Below, piece after piece: positions 26,101-41,200 of a stretch of 64,000 nucleotides of DNA. How positions within the stretch are numbered: the stretch's first letter is position 1; each line of letters opens with the position of its first letter. The notes beneath the pieces are model-generated. The model did not search any database. It was not told where the DNA came from and worked only from the letters and a program-made list of their open reading frames with translations. Source of the DNA: Megachile rotundata (Eukaryota > Arthropoda > Insecta > Hymenoptera > Megachilidae); the NCBI RefSeq assembly GCF_050947335.1, contig NW_027473351.1:62001-126000 (forward strand). The letters run 5' to 3'. Position numbers and translations under genes: made by a program.

Positions 26101-29100
26101 ATTGTATGATTATTTTGTATGATTGTGATTGTATAGTAGTAATTGTATGATTGTCATCGTATGATTGTGATTGTATGATTGTGATTGTATAGTAGTAATT
26201 GTATGATTGTCTTCGTATGATTGTGATCGTATGATTGTGATTGTATGATTGTGATTGTATGATTGTGATTGTATGATTGTGATTGTATCATTGTGATTGT
26301 ATGATTGTGATCATATGATTGTGATTGCATGATTGTGATTGTATGATTGTTTTTGTATGATTGTGATTGTACAGTAGTAATTGTATGATTGTCATCGTAT
26401 GATTGTGATTGTATGATTGTTTTTGTATGATTGTGATTGTATAGTAGTAATTGTATGATTGACTTCGTATGATTGTGATCGTATGATTGTGATTGTATGA
26501 TTGTGATTGTATGATTGTGATTGTATGATTGTGATTGTATCATTGTGACTGTATGATTGTGATCATATGATTGTGATTGTATGATTGTGATTGTATGATT
26601 GTTTTTGTATGATTGTGATTGTATGATTGTGATTGTATGATTGTGATTGTATGATTGTGATTGTATGATTGTGATTGTATGATTGTGATTGTATGATTGT
26701 GATTGTATGATTGTGATTGTATGATTGTGATTGTATGATTGTGATTGTATGATTGTGATTGTATGATTGTGAATGTATGATTGTGATTGTATGATTGTGA
26801 TTGTATGATTGTTTTTGTATGATTGTGATTGTATAGTAGTAATTGTATGTTTGTCATCGTATGATTGTGATTGTATGATTGTTTTTGTATGATTGTGATT
26901 GTATAGTAGTAATTGTATGATTGTCTTCGTATGATTGTCATCGTATGATTGTGATTGTATGATTGTGATTGCATGATTGTGATTGAATGATTGTGATTGT
27001 ATGATTGTGATTGTACGATTGTGATTGTATGATTGCGATAGTATGATTGTGATTGTATGATTGTGTTTGTATGATTGTGATTGCATGATTGTGATTTTAT
27101 GATTGTGATTGTATGATTGCGATTGTATGATTGAGATTGTATGGTTGTGATTGTATTATTGTGATTGTATGATTGTGATTGTATGATTGTGATTGTATGA
27201 TTGTGGTTGTATGATTTTGATTGTATGATAGTGATTGTATGATTGTGATTGTATGATTGGCATTGTATGATTGAGATTGTATGATTGTGATTGTATGATT
27301 GTGATTGTATGATTGTTTTTGTATGATTGTGATTGTATAGTAGTAATTGTATGATTGTCATCGTATGATTGTGATTGTATGATTGTTTTTGTATGATTGT
27401 GATTGTATAGTAGTAATTGTATGATTGTCTTCGTATGATTGTGATCGTATGATTGTGATTGTACGATTGTGATTGTATGATTGTGATTGTATGATTGTGA
27501 TTGTATGATTGTGATTGTATCATTGTGATTGTATGATTGTGATCATATGATTGTGATTGTATGATTGTGATTGTATGATTGTGATTGTATGATTGTGATT
27601 GTATGATTGCGATAGTATGATTGTGATTGTATGATTGTGATTGTATGATTGTGATTGTATGATTGTGATTGTATGATTGTGATTGTATGATTGTGATTGT
27701 ATGATTGCGATAGTATGATTGTGATTGTATGATTGTGATTGTATGATTGTGATTGTATGATTGTGATTGTATGATTGTGATTGTATGATTGAGATTGTAT
27801 GATTGTGATTGTATTATTGTGATTGTATGATTGTGATTGTATGATTGTGATTGTATGATTGTCAATGTATGATTGTGATTGTATGATTGTGATTGTATGA
27901 TTGTTTTTGTATGATTGTGATTGTATAGTAGTAATTGTATGTTTGTCATCGTATGATTGTGATTGTATGATTGTTTTTGTATGATTGTGATTGTATAGTA
28001 GTAATTGTATGATTGTCTTCGTATGATTGTCATCGTATGATTGTGATTGTATGATTGTGATTGTATGATTGTGATTGTATGATTGTGATTGCATGATTGT
28101 GATTGAATGATTGTGATTGTATGATTGTGATTGTACGATTGTGATTGTATGATTGCGATAGTATGATTGTGATTGTATGATTGTGTTTGTATGATTGTGA
28201 TTGCATGATTGTGATTTTATGATTGTGATTGTATGATTGCGATTGTATGATTGAGATTGTATGATTGTGATTGTATTATTGTGATTGTATGATTGTGATT
28301 GTATGATTGTGATTGTATGATTGTGATTGTATGATTGTGAATGTATGATTGTGATTGTATGATTGTGATTGTATGATTGTGATTGTATGATTGTTTTTGT
28401 ATGATTGTGATTGTATAGTAGTAATTGTATGATTGTCTTCGTATGATTGTGATCGTATGATTGTGATTGTATGATTGTGATTGTATGATTGTGATTGTAT
28501 GATTGTGATTGTATGATTGTGATTGTATCATTGTGATTGTGTGATTGTGATCATATGATTGTGATTGTATGATTGTGATTGCATGATTGTGATTGTATGA
28601 TTGTGATTGTATGATTTTGATTGTATGACTGTTTTTGTATGATTGTGATTGTATGATTGTGATTGTATGATTGTGATTGTATGATTGTGATTGTATGATT
28701 GTGATTGTATGATTGTGATTGTATGATTGTGATTGTATGATTGTGGTTGTATGATTTTGATTGTATGATAGTGATTGTATGATTGTGATTGTATGATTGG
28801 CATTGTATGATTGAGATTGTATGATTGTGATTGTATGATTGTGATTGTATGATTGTTTTTGTATGATTGTGATTGTATAGTAGTAATTGTATGATTGTCA
28901 TCGTATGATTGTGATTGTATGATTGTTTTTGTATGATTGTGATTGTATAGTAGTAATTGTATGATTGTCTTCGTATGATTGTGATCGTATGATTGTGATT
29001 GTACGATTGTGATTGTATGATTGTGATTGTATGATTGTGATTGTATGATTGTGATTGTATCATTGTGATTGTATGATTGTGATCATATGATTGTGATTGT

Positions 29101-32100
29101 ATGATTGTGATTGTATGATTGTGATTGTATGATTGTGATTGTATGATTGCGATAGTATGATTGTGATTGTATGATTGTGATTGTATGATTGTGATTGTAT
29201 GATTGAGATTGTATGATTGTGATTGTATGATTGTGATTGTATGATTGAGATTGTATGATTCTGATTGTATTATTGTGATTGTATGATTGTGATTGTATGA
29301 TTGTGATTGTATGATTGTGAATGTATGATTGTGAATGTATGATTGTGATTGTATGATTGTGATTGTATGATTGTGATTGTATGATTGTTTTTGTATGATT
29401 GTGATTGTATAGTAGTAATTGTATGATTGTCATCGTATGATTGTGATTGTATGATTGTTTTTGTATGATTGTGATTGTATAGTAGTAATTGTATGATTGT
29501 CTTCGTATGATTGTGATCGTATGATTGTGATTGTATGATTGTGATTGTATGATTGTGATTGTATGATTGTGATTGTATCATTGTGGTTGTATGATTGTGA
29601 TCATATGATTGTGATCATATGATTGTGATTGTATGATTGTTTTTGTATGATTGTGATTGTATGATTGTGATTGTATGATTGTGATTGTATAGTAGTAATT
29701 GTATGATTGTCTTCGTATGATTGTGATCGTATGATTGTGATTGTGTGATTGTGATTGTATGATTGTGATTGTATGATTGTGATTGTATGATTGTGATTGT
29801 ATCATTGTGATTGTATGATTGTGATCATATGATTGTGAATGTATGATTGTGATTGTATGATTGTGATTGTATGATTGTGATTGTATGGTTGTTTTTATAT
29901 GATTGTGATTGTATAGTAGTAATTGTATGATTGTCATCGTATGATTGTGATTGTATGATTGTTTTTGTATGATTGTGATTGTATAGTAGTAATTGTATGA
30001 TTGTCTTCGTATGACTGTGATCGTATGATTGTGATTGTATGATTGTGATTGTATGATTGTGATTGTATGATTGTGATTTTATGATTGTGATTGTATCATT
30101 GTGATTGTATGATTGTGATCATATGCTTGTGATTGTATGATTGTGATTGTATGATTGTTTTTGTATGATTGTGATTGTATGATTGTGATTGTATGATTAT
30201 TTTGTATGATTGTGATTGTATAGTAGTAATTGTATGATTGTCATCGTATGATTGTGATTGTATGATTGTGATTGTATAGTAGTAATTGTATGATTGTCTT
30301 CGTATGATTGTGATCGTATGATTGTGATTGTATGATTGTGATTGTATGATTGTGATTGTATGATTGTGATTGTATCATTGTGATTGTATGATTGTTATCA
30401 TATGATTGTGATTGCATGATTGTGATTGTATGATTGTTTTTGTATGATTGTGATTGTATAGTAGTAATTGTATGATTGTCATCGTATGATTGTGATTGTA
30501 TGATTGTTTTTGTATGATTGTGATTGTATAGTAGTAATTGTATGATTGACTTCGTATGATTGTGATCGTATGATTGTGATTGTATGATTGTGATTGTATG
30601 ATTGTGATTGTATGATTGTGATTGTATCATTGTGACTGTATGATTGTGATCATATGATTGTGATTGTATGATTGTGATTGTACGATTGTTTTTGTATGAT
30701 TGTGATTGTATGATTGTGATTGTATGATTGTGATTGTATGATTGTGATTGTATGATTGTGAATGTATGATTGTGATTGTATGATTGTGATTGTATGATTG
30801 TGATTGTATGGTTGTTTTTGTATGATTGTGATTGTATAGTAGTAATTGTATGATTGTCATCGTATGATTGTCTTCGTATGATTGTGATCGTATGATTGTG
30901 ATTGTATAGTAGTAATTGTATGATTGTCTTCGTATGATTGTGATCGTACGATAGTGATTGTATGATTGTGATTGTATGATTGTGATTGTATGATTGTGAT
31001 TGTATGATTGTGATTGTATCATTGTGATTGTATGATTGTGATTATATGATTGTGATCGCATGATTGTTTTTGTATGATTGTGATTGTATGATTGTGATTG
31101 TATGATTGTTTTTGTATGATTGTGATTGTATAGTAGTAATTGTATGATTGTCATCGTATGATTGTGATTGTATGATTGTTTTTGTATGATTGTGATTGTA
31201 TAGTAGTAATTGTATGATTGTCTTCGTATGATTGTGATCGTATGATTGTGATTGTATGATTGAGATTGTATGATTGTGATTGTATTATTGTGATTGTATG
31301 ATTGTGATTGTATGATTGTGATTGTATGATTGTGATTGTATGATTGTGAATGTATGATTGTGATTGTATGATTGTGATTGTATGATTGTTTTTGTATGAT
31401 TGTGATTGTATAGTAGTAATTGTATGTTTGTCATCGTATGATTGTGATTGTATGATTGTTTTTGTATGATTGTGATTGTATAGTAGTAATTGTATGATTG
31501 TCTTCGTATGATTGTCATCGTATGATTGTGATTGTATGATTGTGATTGTATGATTGTGATTGCATGATTGTGATTGAATGATTGTGATTGTATGATTGTG
31601 ATTGTACGATTGTGATTGTATGATTGCGATAGTATGATTGTGATTGTATGATTGTGTTTGTATGATTGTGATTGCATGATTGTGATTTTATGATTGTGAT
31701 TGTATGATTGCGATTGTATGATTGAGATTGTATGATTGTGATTGTATTATTGTGATTGTATGATTGTGATTGTATGATTGTGATTGTATGATTGTGATTG
31801 TATGATTGTGAATGTATGATTGTGATTGTATGATTGTGATTGTATGATTGTGATTGTATGATTGTTTTTGTATGATTGTGATTGTATAGTAGTAATTGTA
31901 TGATTGTCTTCGTATGATTGTGATCGTATGATTGTGATTGTATGATTGTGATTGTATGATTGTGATTGTATGATTGTGATTGTATCATTGTGATTGTGTG
32001 ATTGTGATCATATGATTGTGATTGTATGATTGAGATTGTATGATTGTGATTGTATGATTGTGATTGTATGATTGAGATTGTATGATTCTGATTGTATTAT

Positions 32101-33420
32101 TGTGATTGTATGATTGTGATTGTATGATTGTGATTGTATGATTGTGAATGTATGATTGTGAATGTATGATTGTGATTGTATGATTGTGATTGTATGATTG
32201 TGATTGTATGATTGTTTTTGTATGATTGTGATTGTATAGTAGTAATTGTATGATTGTCATCGTATGATTGTGATTGTATGATTGTTTTTGTATGATTGTG
32301 ATTGTATAGTAGTAATTGTATGATTGTCTTCGTATGATTGTGATCGTATGATTGTGATTGTATGATTGTGATTGTATGATTGTGATTGTATGATTGTGAT
32401 TGTATCATTGTGGTTGTATGATTGTGATCATATGATTGTGATCATATGATTGTGATTGTATGATTGTTTTTGTATGATTGTGATTGTATGATTGTGATTG
32501 TATGATTGTGATTGTATAGTAGTAATTGTATGATTGTCTTCGTATGATTGTGATCGTATGATTGTGATTGTATGATTGTGATTTTATGATTGTGATTGTA
32601 TGATTGTGATTGTATGATTGTGATTGTATGATTGTGATTGTATTATTGTGATTGTATGATTGTGATTGTATGATTGTGATTGTATGATTGCGATAGTATG
32701 ATTGTGATTGTATGATTGTGATTGTCTGATTGTGATTGTATGATTGCGATAGTATGATTGTGATTGTATGACTGTGATTGTATGATTGTGATTGTATAAT
32801 TGTGATTGTATGATTGAGATTGTATGATTGTGATTGTATTATTGTGATTGTATGATTGTGATTGTATGATTGTGATTGTATGATTGTGAATGTATGATTG
32901 TGATTGTATGATAGTGATTGTGTGATTCTGATTGTATGATTGTTTTTGTATGATTGTGATTGTATAGTAGTAATTGTATGATTGTCATCGTATGATTGTG
33001 ATTGTATGATTGTTTTTGTATGATTGTGATTGTATAGTAGTAATTGTATGATTGTCTTCGTATGATTGTGATCGTATGATAGTGATTGTATGATTGTGAT
33101 TTTATGATTGTGATTGTATGATTGCGATAGTATGATTGTGATTGTATGATTGTGATTGTATGATTGTGATTGTATGATTGTGATTGTATGATTGTGATTG
33201 TATGATTGTGATTGTATGATTGTGATTGTATGACTGTGATTGTATGATTGAGATTGTATGATTGTGATTGTATTATTGTGATTGTATGATTGTGATTGTA
33301 TGATTGTGATTGTATGATTGTGATTGTATGATTGTGAATGTATGATTGTGATTGTATGATTGTGATTGTATGATTGTGATTGTATGGTTGTTTTTATATG
33401 ATTGTGATTGTATAGTAGTA
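26100..33420. repeat. Mosaic region of overlapping duplications
   Basis: Several pairs overlap here. About 26.10-26.73 kb matches 30.19-30.82 kb at offset 4,087 (13-bp marker 26108/30195, gacttcg 26461/30548). About 27.16-27.6 kb matches 28.70-29.14 kb at offset 1,540 (ggcattg 27259/28799, gtacg 27461/29001). A tatgtttgtcatcg unit at 26846, 27938 and 31423 marks three copies of a 0.3-kb piece. About 29.24-29.74 kb matches 32.07-32.57 kb at offset 2,827, and 29.83-30.12 kb matches 33.33-33.62 kb at offset 3,499. A tatgactgtttttg unit near 28,626 also occurs near 23,750. No landmark L or cluster K lies within it. Confidence 0.82.
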
Positions 33421-35226
33421 ATTGTATGATTGTCATCGTATGATTGTGATTGTATGATTGTTTTTGTATGATTGTGATTGTATAGTAGTAATTGTATGAT
33501 TGTCTTCGTATGACTGTGATCGTATGATTGTGATTGTATGATTGTGATTGTATGATTGTGATTGTATGATTGTGATTTTATGATTGTGATTGTATCATTG
33601 TGATTGTATGATTGTGATCATATGATTGTGATTGTATGATTGTGATTGTATGATTGTTTTTGTATGATTGTGATTGTATGATTGTGATTGTATGATTGTG
33701 ATTGTATGATTGTGATTGTATTATTGTGATTGTATGATTGTGATTGTATGATTGTGATTGTATGATTGCGATAGTATGATTGTGATTGTATGATTGTGAT
33801 TGTATGATTGTGATTGTATGATTGCGATAGTATGATTGTGATTGTATGATTGTGATTGTATGATTGTGATTGTATAATTGTGATTGTATGATTGAGATTG
33901 TATGATTGTGATTGTATTATTGTGATTGTATGATTGTGATTGTATGATTGTGATTGTATGATTGTGAATGTATGATTGTGATTGTATGATAGTGATTGTG
34001 TGATTCTGATTGTATGATTGTTTTTGTATGATTGTGATTGTATAGTAGTAATTGTATGATTGTCATCGTATGATTGTGATTGTATGATTGTTTTTGTATG
34101 ATTGTGATTGTATAGTAGTAATTGTATGATTGTCTTCGTATGATTGTGATCGTATGATAGTGATTGTATGATTGTGACTGTATGATTGTGATTGTATGAT
34201 TGTGATTGTATGATTGTGATTGTATGATTGTGATTGTATCATTGTGATTGTATGATTGTGATTATATGATTGTGATTGCATGATTGTTTTTGTATGATTG
34301 TGATTGTATGATTGTGCCTGTATGATTGTGATGGTATGATTGTGATTGTATGATTGCGATTGTATGATTGCAATTTTATGAGTGTGATTATATGATTATG
34401 ATTGTATGATTGTGATTGTATGATTGTTTTTGTATGATTGTGATTGTATGATTGTGATTGTATGATTGTGATTGTATGATTGTGATTGTATTATTGTGAT
34501 TGTATGATTGTGATTGTATGATTGCGATAGTATGATTGTGATTGTATGATTGTGATTGTATGATTGTGATTGTATGATTGTGATTGTATGATTGTGGATG
34601 TATGATTGTGATTGTATGATTGCGATAGTATGATTGTGATTGTATGATTGTGATTGTATGATTGTGATTGTATCATTGTGATTGTATGATTGTGATCATA
34701 TGATTGTGATTGTATGATTGTGATTATATGATTGTTTTTGTATGATTGTGATTGTATGATTGTGATTGTACGATTGTGATTGTATGATTGTGATTGTATT
34801 ATTGTGATTGTATGATTGTGATTGTATGATTGTGATTGTATGATTGCGATAGTATGATTGTGATTGTATGATTGTGATTGTATGATTGTGATTGTATGAT
34901 TGCGATAGTATGATTGTGATTGTATGATTGTGATTGTATGATTGTGATTGTATAATTGTGATTGTATGATTGAGATTGTATGATTGTGATTGTATTATTG
35001 TGATTGTATGATTGTGATTGTATGATTGTGATTGTATGATTGTGAATGTATGATTGTGATTGTATGATAGTGATTGTGTGATTCTGATTGTATGATTGTT
35101 TTTGTATGATTGTGATTGTATGATTGTGATTGTATGATTGTGATTGTATTATTGTGATTGTATGATTGTGATTGTATGATTGTGATTGTATCATTGTGAT
35201 TGTATGATTGTGATTGTATGATTGTG
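33420..35226. repeat. Segment partner of 42.77-44.03 kb, contains L (34370)
   Basis: A tatgactgtgatcg unit at 33512 matches 40271 and 42860. Landmark L at 34370 matches 43724 (offset 9,354, the 9,348 offset upstream plus 6 from the partial unit at 43459). Between L and the gacttcg marker this copy is 546 bp (39 units) longer than the downstream copy. A private gtggatg unit lies near 34,593. Confidence 0.8.
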
Positions 35227-38022
35227 ATTGTATGATTGTTTTTGTATGATTGTGATTGTATAGTAGTAATTGTATGATTGTCATCGTATGATTGTGATTG
35301 TACGATTGTTTTTGTATGATTGTGATTGTATAGTAGTAATTGTATGATTGACTTCGTATGATTGTGATCGTATGATTGTGATTGTATGATTGTGATTGTA
35401 TGATTGTTTTTGTATGATTGTGATTGTATAGTAGCAATTGTATGATTGTCATCGTATGATTGTGATTGTATGATTGTTTTTGTATGATTGTGATTGTATA
35501 GTAGTAATTGTATGATTGTCTTCGTATGATTGTGATCGTATGATTCTGATTGTATGATTGTGATTGTATGATTGTGATTGTATGATTGTGATTGTATTAT
35601 TGTGATTGTATGATTGTGATTGTATGATTGTGATTGTATGATTGTGATTGTATGATTGTGCTTGTATGATTGTGATTGCATGATTGTGATTGAATGATTG
35701 TGATTGTATGATTGTGATTGTACGATTGTGATTGTATGATTACGATAGTATGATTGTGATTGTATGATTGTGTTTGTATGATTGTGATTGTATAGTAGTA
35801 ATTGTATGATTGTCTTCGTATGATTGTGATCGTATGATTGTGATTGTATGATTGTGATTGTATGATTGTGATTGTATGATTGTGATTGTATCATTGTGAT
35901 TGTATGATTGTGATCATATGATTGTGATTGTATGATTGTGATTGTATGATTGTTTTTGTATGATTGTGATTGTATGATTGTGATTGTATTATTGTGATTG
36001 TATGATTGTGATTGTATGATTGCGATAGTATGATTGTGATTGTATGATTGTGATTGTATGATTGTGATTGTATGATTGCGATAGTATGATTGTGATTGTA
36101 TGATTGTGATTGTATGATTGTGATTGTATGATTGTGATTGTATGATTGTGATTGTATGATTGTGATTGTATGATTGAGATTGTATGATTGTGATTGTATT
36201 ATTGTGATTGTATGATTGTGATTGTATGATTGTGATTGTATGATTGTGAATGTATGATTGTGATTGTATGATTGTGATTGTATGATTGTGATTGTATGAT
36301 TATTTTGTATGATTGTGATTGTATAGTAGTAATTGTATGATTGTCATCGTATGATTGAGATTGTATGATTGTGATTGTATAGTAGTAATTGTATGATTGT
36401 CTTCGTATGATTGTGATCGTATGATTGTGATTGTATGATTGTTTTTGTATGATTGTGATTGTATGATTGTGATTGTATGATTGTGATTGTATGATTGTGA
36501 TTGTATGATTGTGATTGTATGATTGTGATTGTATGATTGTGATTGTATTATTGTGATTGTATGATTGTGATTGTATGATTGCGATAGTATGATTGTGATT
36601 GTATGATTGTGATTGTATGATTGTGATTGTATGATTGTGATTGTATGATTGAGATTGTATGATTGTGATTGTATTATTGTGATTGTATGATTGTGATTGT
36701 ATGATTGTGATTGTATGATTGTGAATGTATGATTGTGATTGTATGATTGTGATTGTATGATTGTTTTTGTATGATTGTGATTGTATAGTAGTAATTGTAT
36801 GATTGTCATCGTATGATTGTGATTGTATGATTGTTTTTGTATGATTGTTGTTGTATAGTAGTAATTGTATGATTGTCTTCGTATGATTGTGATCGTATGA
36901 TTGTGATTGTATGATTGTGATTGTATGATTGTGATTGCATGATTGTGATTGAATGATTGTGATTGTATGATTGTGATTGTACGATTGTGATTGTATGATT
37001 GCGATAGTATGATTGTGATTGTATGATTGTGTTTGTATGATTGTGATTGCATGATTGTGATTGTATGATTGTGATTGTATGATTGCGATTGTATGATTGA
37101 GATTGTATGATTGTGATTGTATTATTGTGATTGTATGATTGTGATTGTATGATTGCGATAGTATGATTGTGATTGTATGATTGTGTTTGTATGATTGTGA
37201 TTGTATAGTAGTAATTGTATGTTTGTCTTCGTATGAATGTGATCGTATGATTGTGATTGTATGATTGTGATTGTATGATTGTGATTGTATGATTGTGATT
37301 GTATGATTGTGATTGTATCATTGTGATTGTATGATTGTGATCATATGATTGTGATTGTATGATTGTGATTGTATGATTGTTTTTGTATGATTGTGATTGT
37401 ATGATTGTGATTGTATGATTGTGATTGTATTATTGTGATTGTATGATTGTGATTGTATGATTGCGATAGTATGATTGTGATTGTATGATTGTGATTGTAT
37501 GATTGTGATTGTATGATTGTGATTGTATGATTGTGATTGTATGATTGTGATTGTATGATTGTGATTGTATGATTGTGATTGTATGATTGTGGTTGTATGA
37601 TTGTGATTGTATGATTGTGATTGTATGATTGTGATTGTATGATTGAGATTGTATGATTGTGATTGTATTATTGTGATTGTATGATTGTGATTGTATGATT
37701 GTGATTGTATGATTGTGAATGTATGATTGTGATTGTATGATTGTGATTGTATGATTGTGATTGTATGATTATTTTGTATGATTGTGATTGTATAGTAGTA
37801 ATTGCATGATTGTCATCGTATGATTGAGATTGTATGATTGTGATTGTATAGTAGTAATTGTAGGATTGTCTTCGTATGATTGTGATTGTATGATTGTTTT
37901 TGTATGATTGTGATTGTATGATTGTGATTGTATGATTGTGATTGTATGATTGTGATTGTATGATTGTGATTGTATGATTGTGATTGTATGATTGTGATTG
38001 TATGATTGTGATTGTATGATTG
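35226..38022. repeat. Segment S2, partner of S1 (12.58-15.53 kb)
   Basis: It carries gacttcg at 35350 and 13-bp markers at 36298 and 37767, spaced as in S1 apart from an 11-unit shortening. Private units include gtgcttg near 35,660, tatgattacgatag near 35,740 and gttgttg near 36,848. The end near 38,022 is where a catgattgtcatcg module interrupts the S1 order. Confidence 0.83.
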
Positions 38023-38200
38023 TGATTGCATGATTGTCATCGTATGATTGAGATTGTATGATTGTGATTGTATAGTAGTAATTGTAGGATTGTCTTCGTA
38101 TGATTGTGATTGTATGATTGTTTTTGTATGATTGTGATCGTATGATTGTGATTGTATGATTGCGATAGTATGATTGTGATTGTATGATTGTGTTTGTATG
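38022..38200. repeat. Short insertion-like module run
   Basis: A gcatg start, a tcatcg unit, a gagattg unit, tatagtagtaattg, taggattgtcttcg, a tttttg unit and a gatcg unit repeat the motif order seen at 37.80-37.92 kb, then join a gcgatag unit. It looks like a partial local duplication at the S2 edge. Confidence 0.72.
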
Positions 38201-41200
38201 ATTGTGATTGTATAGTAGTAATTGTATGATTGTCTTCGTATGATTGTGATCGTATGATTGTGATTGTATGATTGTGATTGTATGATTGTGATTGTATGAT
38301 TGTGATTGTATCATTGTGATTGTATGATTGTGATCATATGATTGTGATTGTATGATTGTGATTGTATGATTGTTTTTGTATGATTGTGATTGTATGATTG
38401 TGATTGTATGATTGTGATTGTATTATTGTGATTGTATGATTGTGATTGTATGATTGCGATAGTATGATTGTGATTGTATGATTGTGATTGTATGATTGTG
38501 ATTGTATGATTGTGATTGTATGATTGTGATTGTATGATTGTGATTGTATGATTGTGATTGTATGATTGTGATTGTATGATTGTGATTGTATGATTGTGAT
38601 TGTATGATTGTGATTGTATGATTGTGATTGTATGATTGAGATTGTATGATTGTGATTGTATTATTGTGATTGTATGATTGTGATTGTATGATTGTGATTG
38701 TATGATTGTGAATGTATGATTGTGATTGTATGATTGTGATTGTATGATTGTGATTGTATGATTATTTTGTATGATTGTGATTGTATAGTAGTAATTGCAT
38801 GATTGTCATCGTATGATTGAGATTGTATGATTGTGATTGTATAGTAGTAATTGTAGGATTGTCTTCGTATGATTGTGATTGTATGATTGTTTTTGTATGA
38901 TTGTGATTGTATGATTGTGATTGTATGATTGTGATTGTATGATTGTGATTGTATGATTGTGATTGTATGATTGTGATTGTATGATTGTGATTGTATGATT
39001 GTGATTGTATGATTGTGATTGTATGATTGTGATTGTATGATTGAGATTGTATGATTGTGATTGTATTATTGTGATTGTATGATTGTGATTGTATGATTGT
39101 GATTGTATGATTGTGAATGTATGATTGTGATTGTATGATTGTGATTGTATGATTGTTTTTGTATGATTGTGATTGTATAGTAGTAATTGTATGATTGTCA
39201 TCGTATGATTGTGATTGTATGATTGTTTTTGTATGATTGTGATTGTATGATTGTGATTGTATGATTGTGATTGCATGATTGTGGTTGTATGATTATGGTT
39301 CTATTATTGTGATTGTATGATTTTTCTTGTATGATTATGATCGTATGATTGTAATTGCATGATTGTGATTGTATGATTGTGATTGTATGATTGTGATTGT
39401 ATGATTGTGATTGTATGATTGTGATTGTATGATTGTGATTGTATTATTGTGATTGTATGATTGTGATTGTATGATTGTGATTGTATGATTGCGATAGTAT
39501 GATTGTGATTGTATGATTGTGATTGTATGATTGTGATTGTATGATTGCGATAGTATGATTGTGATTGTATGGTTGTGATTGTATGATTGTTTTTGTATGA
39601 TTGTGATTGTATAGTAGTAATTGTATGATTGTCATCGTATGATTGTGATTGTATGATTGTTTTTGTATGATTGTGATTGTATAGTAGTAATTGTATGATT
39701 GTCATCGTATGATTGTGATTGTATGATTGTTTTTGTATGATTGTGATTGTATAGTATTAATTGTATGATTGTCTTCGTATGATTGTGATCGTATGATAGT
39801 GATTGTATGATTGTGATTGTATGATTGTGATTGTATGATTGTGATTGTATGATTGTGATTGTATGATTGTGATTGTATGATTGTGATTGTATGATTGTGA
39901 TTGTATGATTGTGATTGTATGATTGTGATTGTATCATTGTGATTGCATGATTGTTTTTGTATGATTGTGATTGTATTATTGTGATTGTATGATTGTGATT
40001 GTATGATTGTGATTGTATGATTGTGAATGTATGTTTGTGATTGTATGATAGTGATTGTGTGATTCTGATTGTATGATTGTTTTTGTATGATTGTGATTGT
40101 ATAGTAGTAATTGTATGATTGTCATCGTATGATTGTGATTGTATGATTGTTTTTGTATGATTGTGATTGTATAGTAGTAATTGTATGATTGTCATCGTAT
40201 GATTGTGATTGTATGATTGTTTTTGTATGATTGTGATTGTATAGTAGTAATTGTATGATTGTCTTCGTATGACTGTGATCGTATGATTGTGATTGTATGA
40301 TTGTGATTGTATGATTGTGATTGTATGATTGTGATTTTATGATTGTGATTGTATCATTGTGATTGTATGATTGTGATCATATGATTGTGATTGTATGATT
40401 GTGATTGTATGATTGTTTTTGTATGATTGTGATTGTATGATTGTGATTGTATGATTGTGATTGTATGATTGTGATTGTATTATTGTGATTGTATGATTGT
40501 GATTGTATGATTGTGATTGTATGATTGCGATAGTATGATTGTGATTGTATGATTGTGATTGTATGATTGTGATTGTATGATTGCGATAGTATGATTGTGA
40601 TTGTATGATTGTGATTGTATGATTGTGATTGTATAATTGTGATTGTATGATTGAGATTGTATGATTGTGATTGTATTATTGTGATTGTATGATTGTGATT
40701 GTATGATTGTGATTGTATGATTGTGAATGTATGATTGTGATTGTATGATAGTGATTGTGTGATTCTGATTGTATGATTGTTTTTGTATGATTGTGATTGT
40801 ATAGTAGTAATTGTATGATTGTCTTCGTATGATTGTGATCGTATGATTGTGATTGTATGATTGTGATTGTATGATTGTGATTGTATGATTGTGATTGTAT
40901 CATTGTGATTGTATGATTGTGATCATATGATTGTGATTGTATGATTGTGATTGTATGATTGTTTTTGTATGATTGTGATTGTATGATTGTGATTGTATGA
41001 TTGTGATTGTATTATTGTGATTGTATGATTGTGATTGTATGATTGCGATAGTATGATTGTGATTGTATGATTGTGATTGTATGATTGTGATTGTATGATT
41101 GTGATTGTATGATTGTGATTGTATGATTGTGATTGTATGATTGTGATTGTATGATTGTGATTGTATGATTGTGATTGTATGATTGTGATTGTATGATTGT

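Noticed and set aside
26540..28033. Long - strand open reading frames (here about 497 codons; others of 300-460 codons, e.g. 15321-16709, 50973-52289, 47865-49139)
   Set aside because: They exist because the repeat unit lacks stop codons on that strand. All three frames encode the same cyclic peptide, ends fall at random variant units, starts are the internal atg-type triplets of variants, and there is no promoter, codon bias or domain. Overlapping frames occur at the same places.
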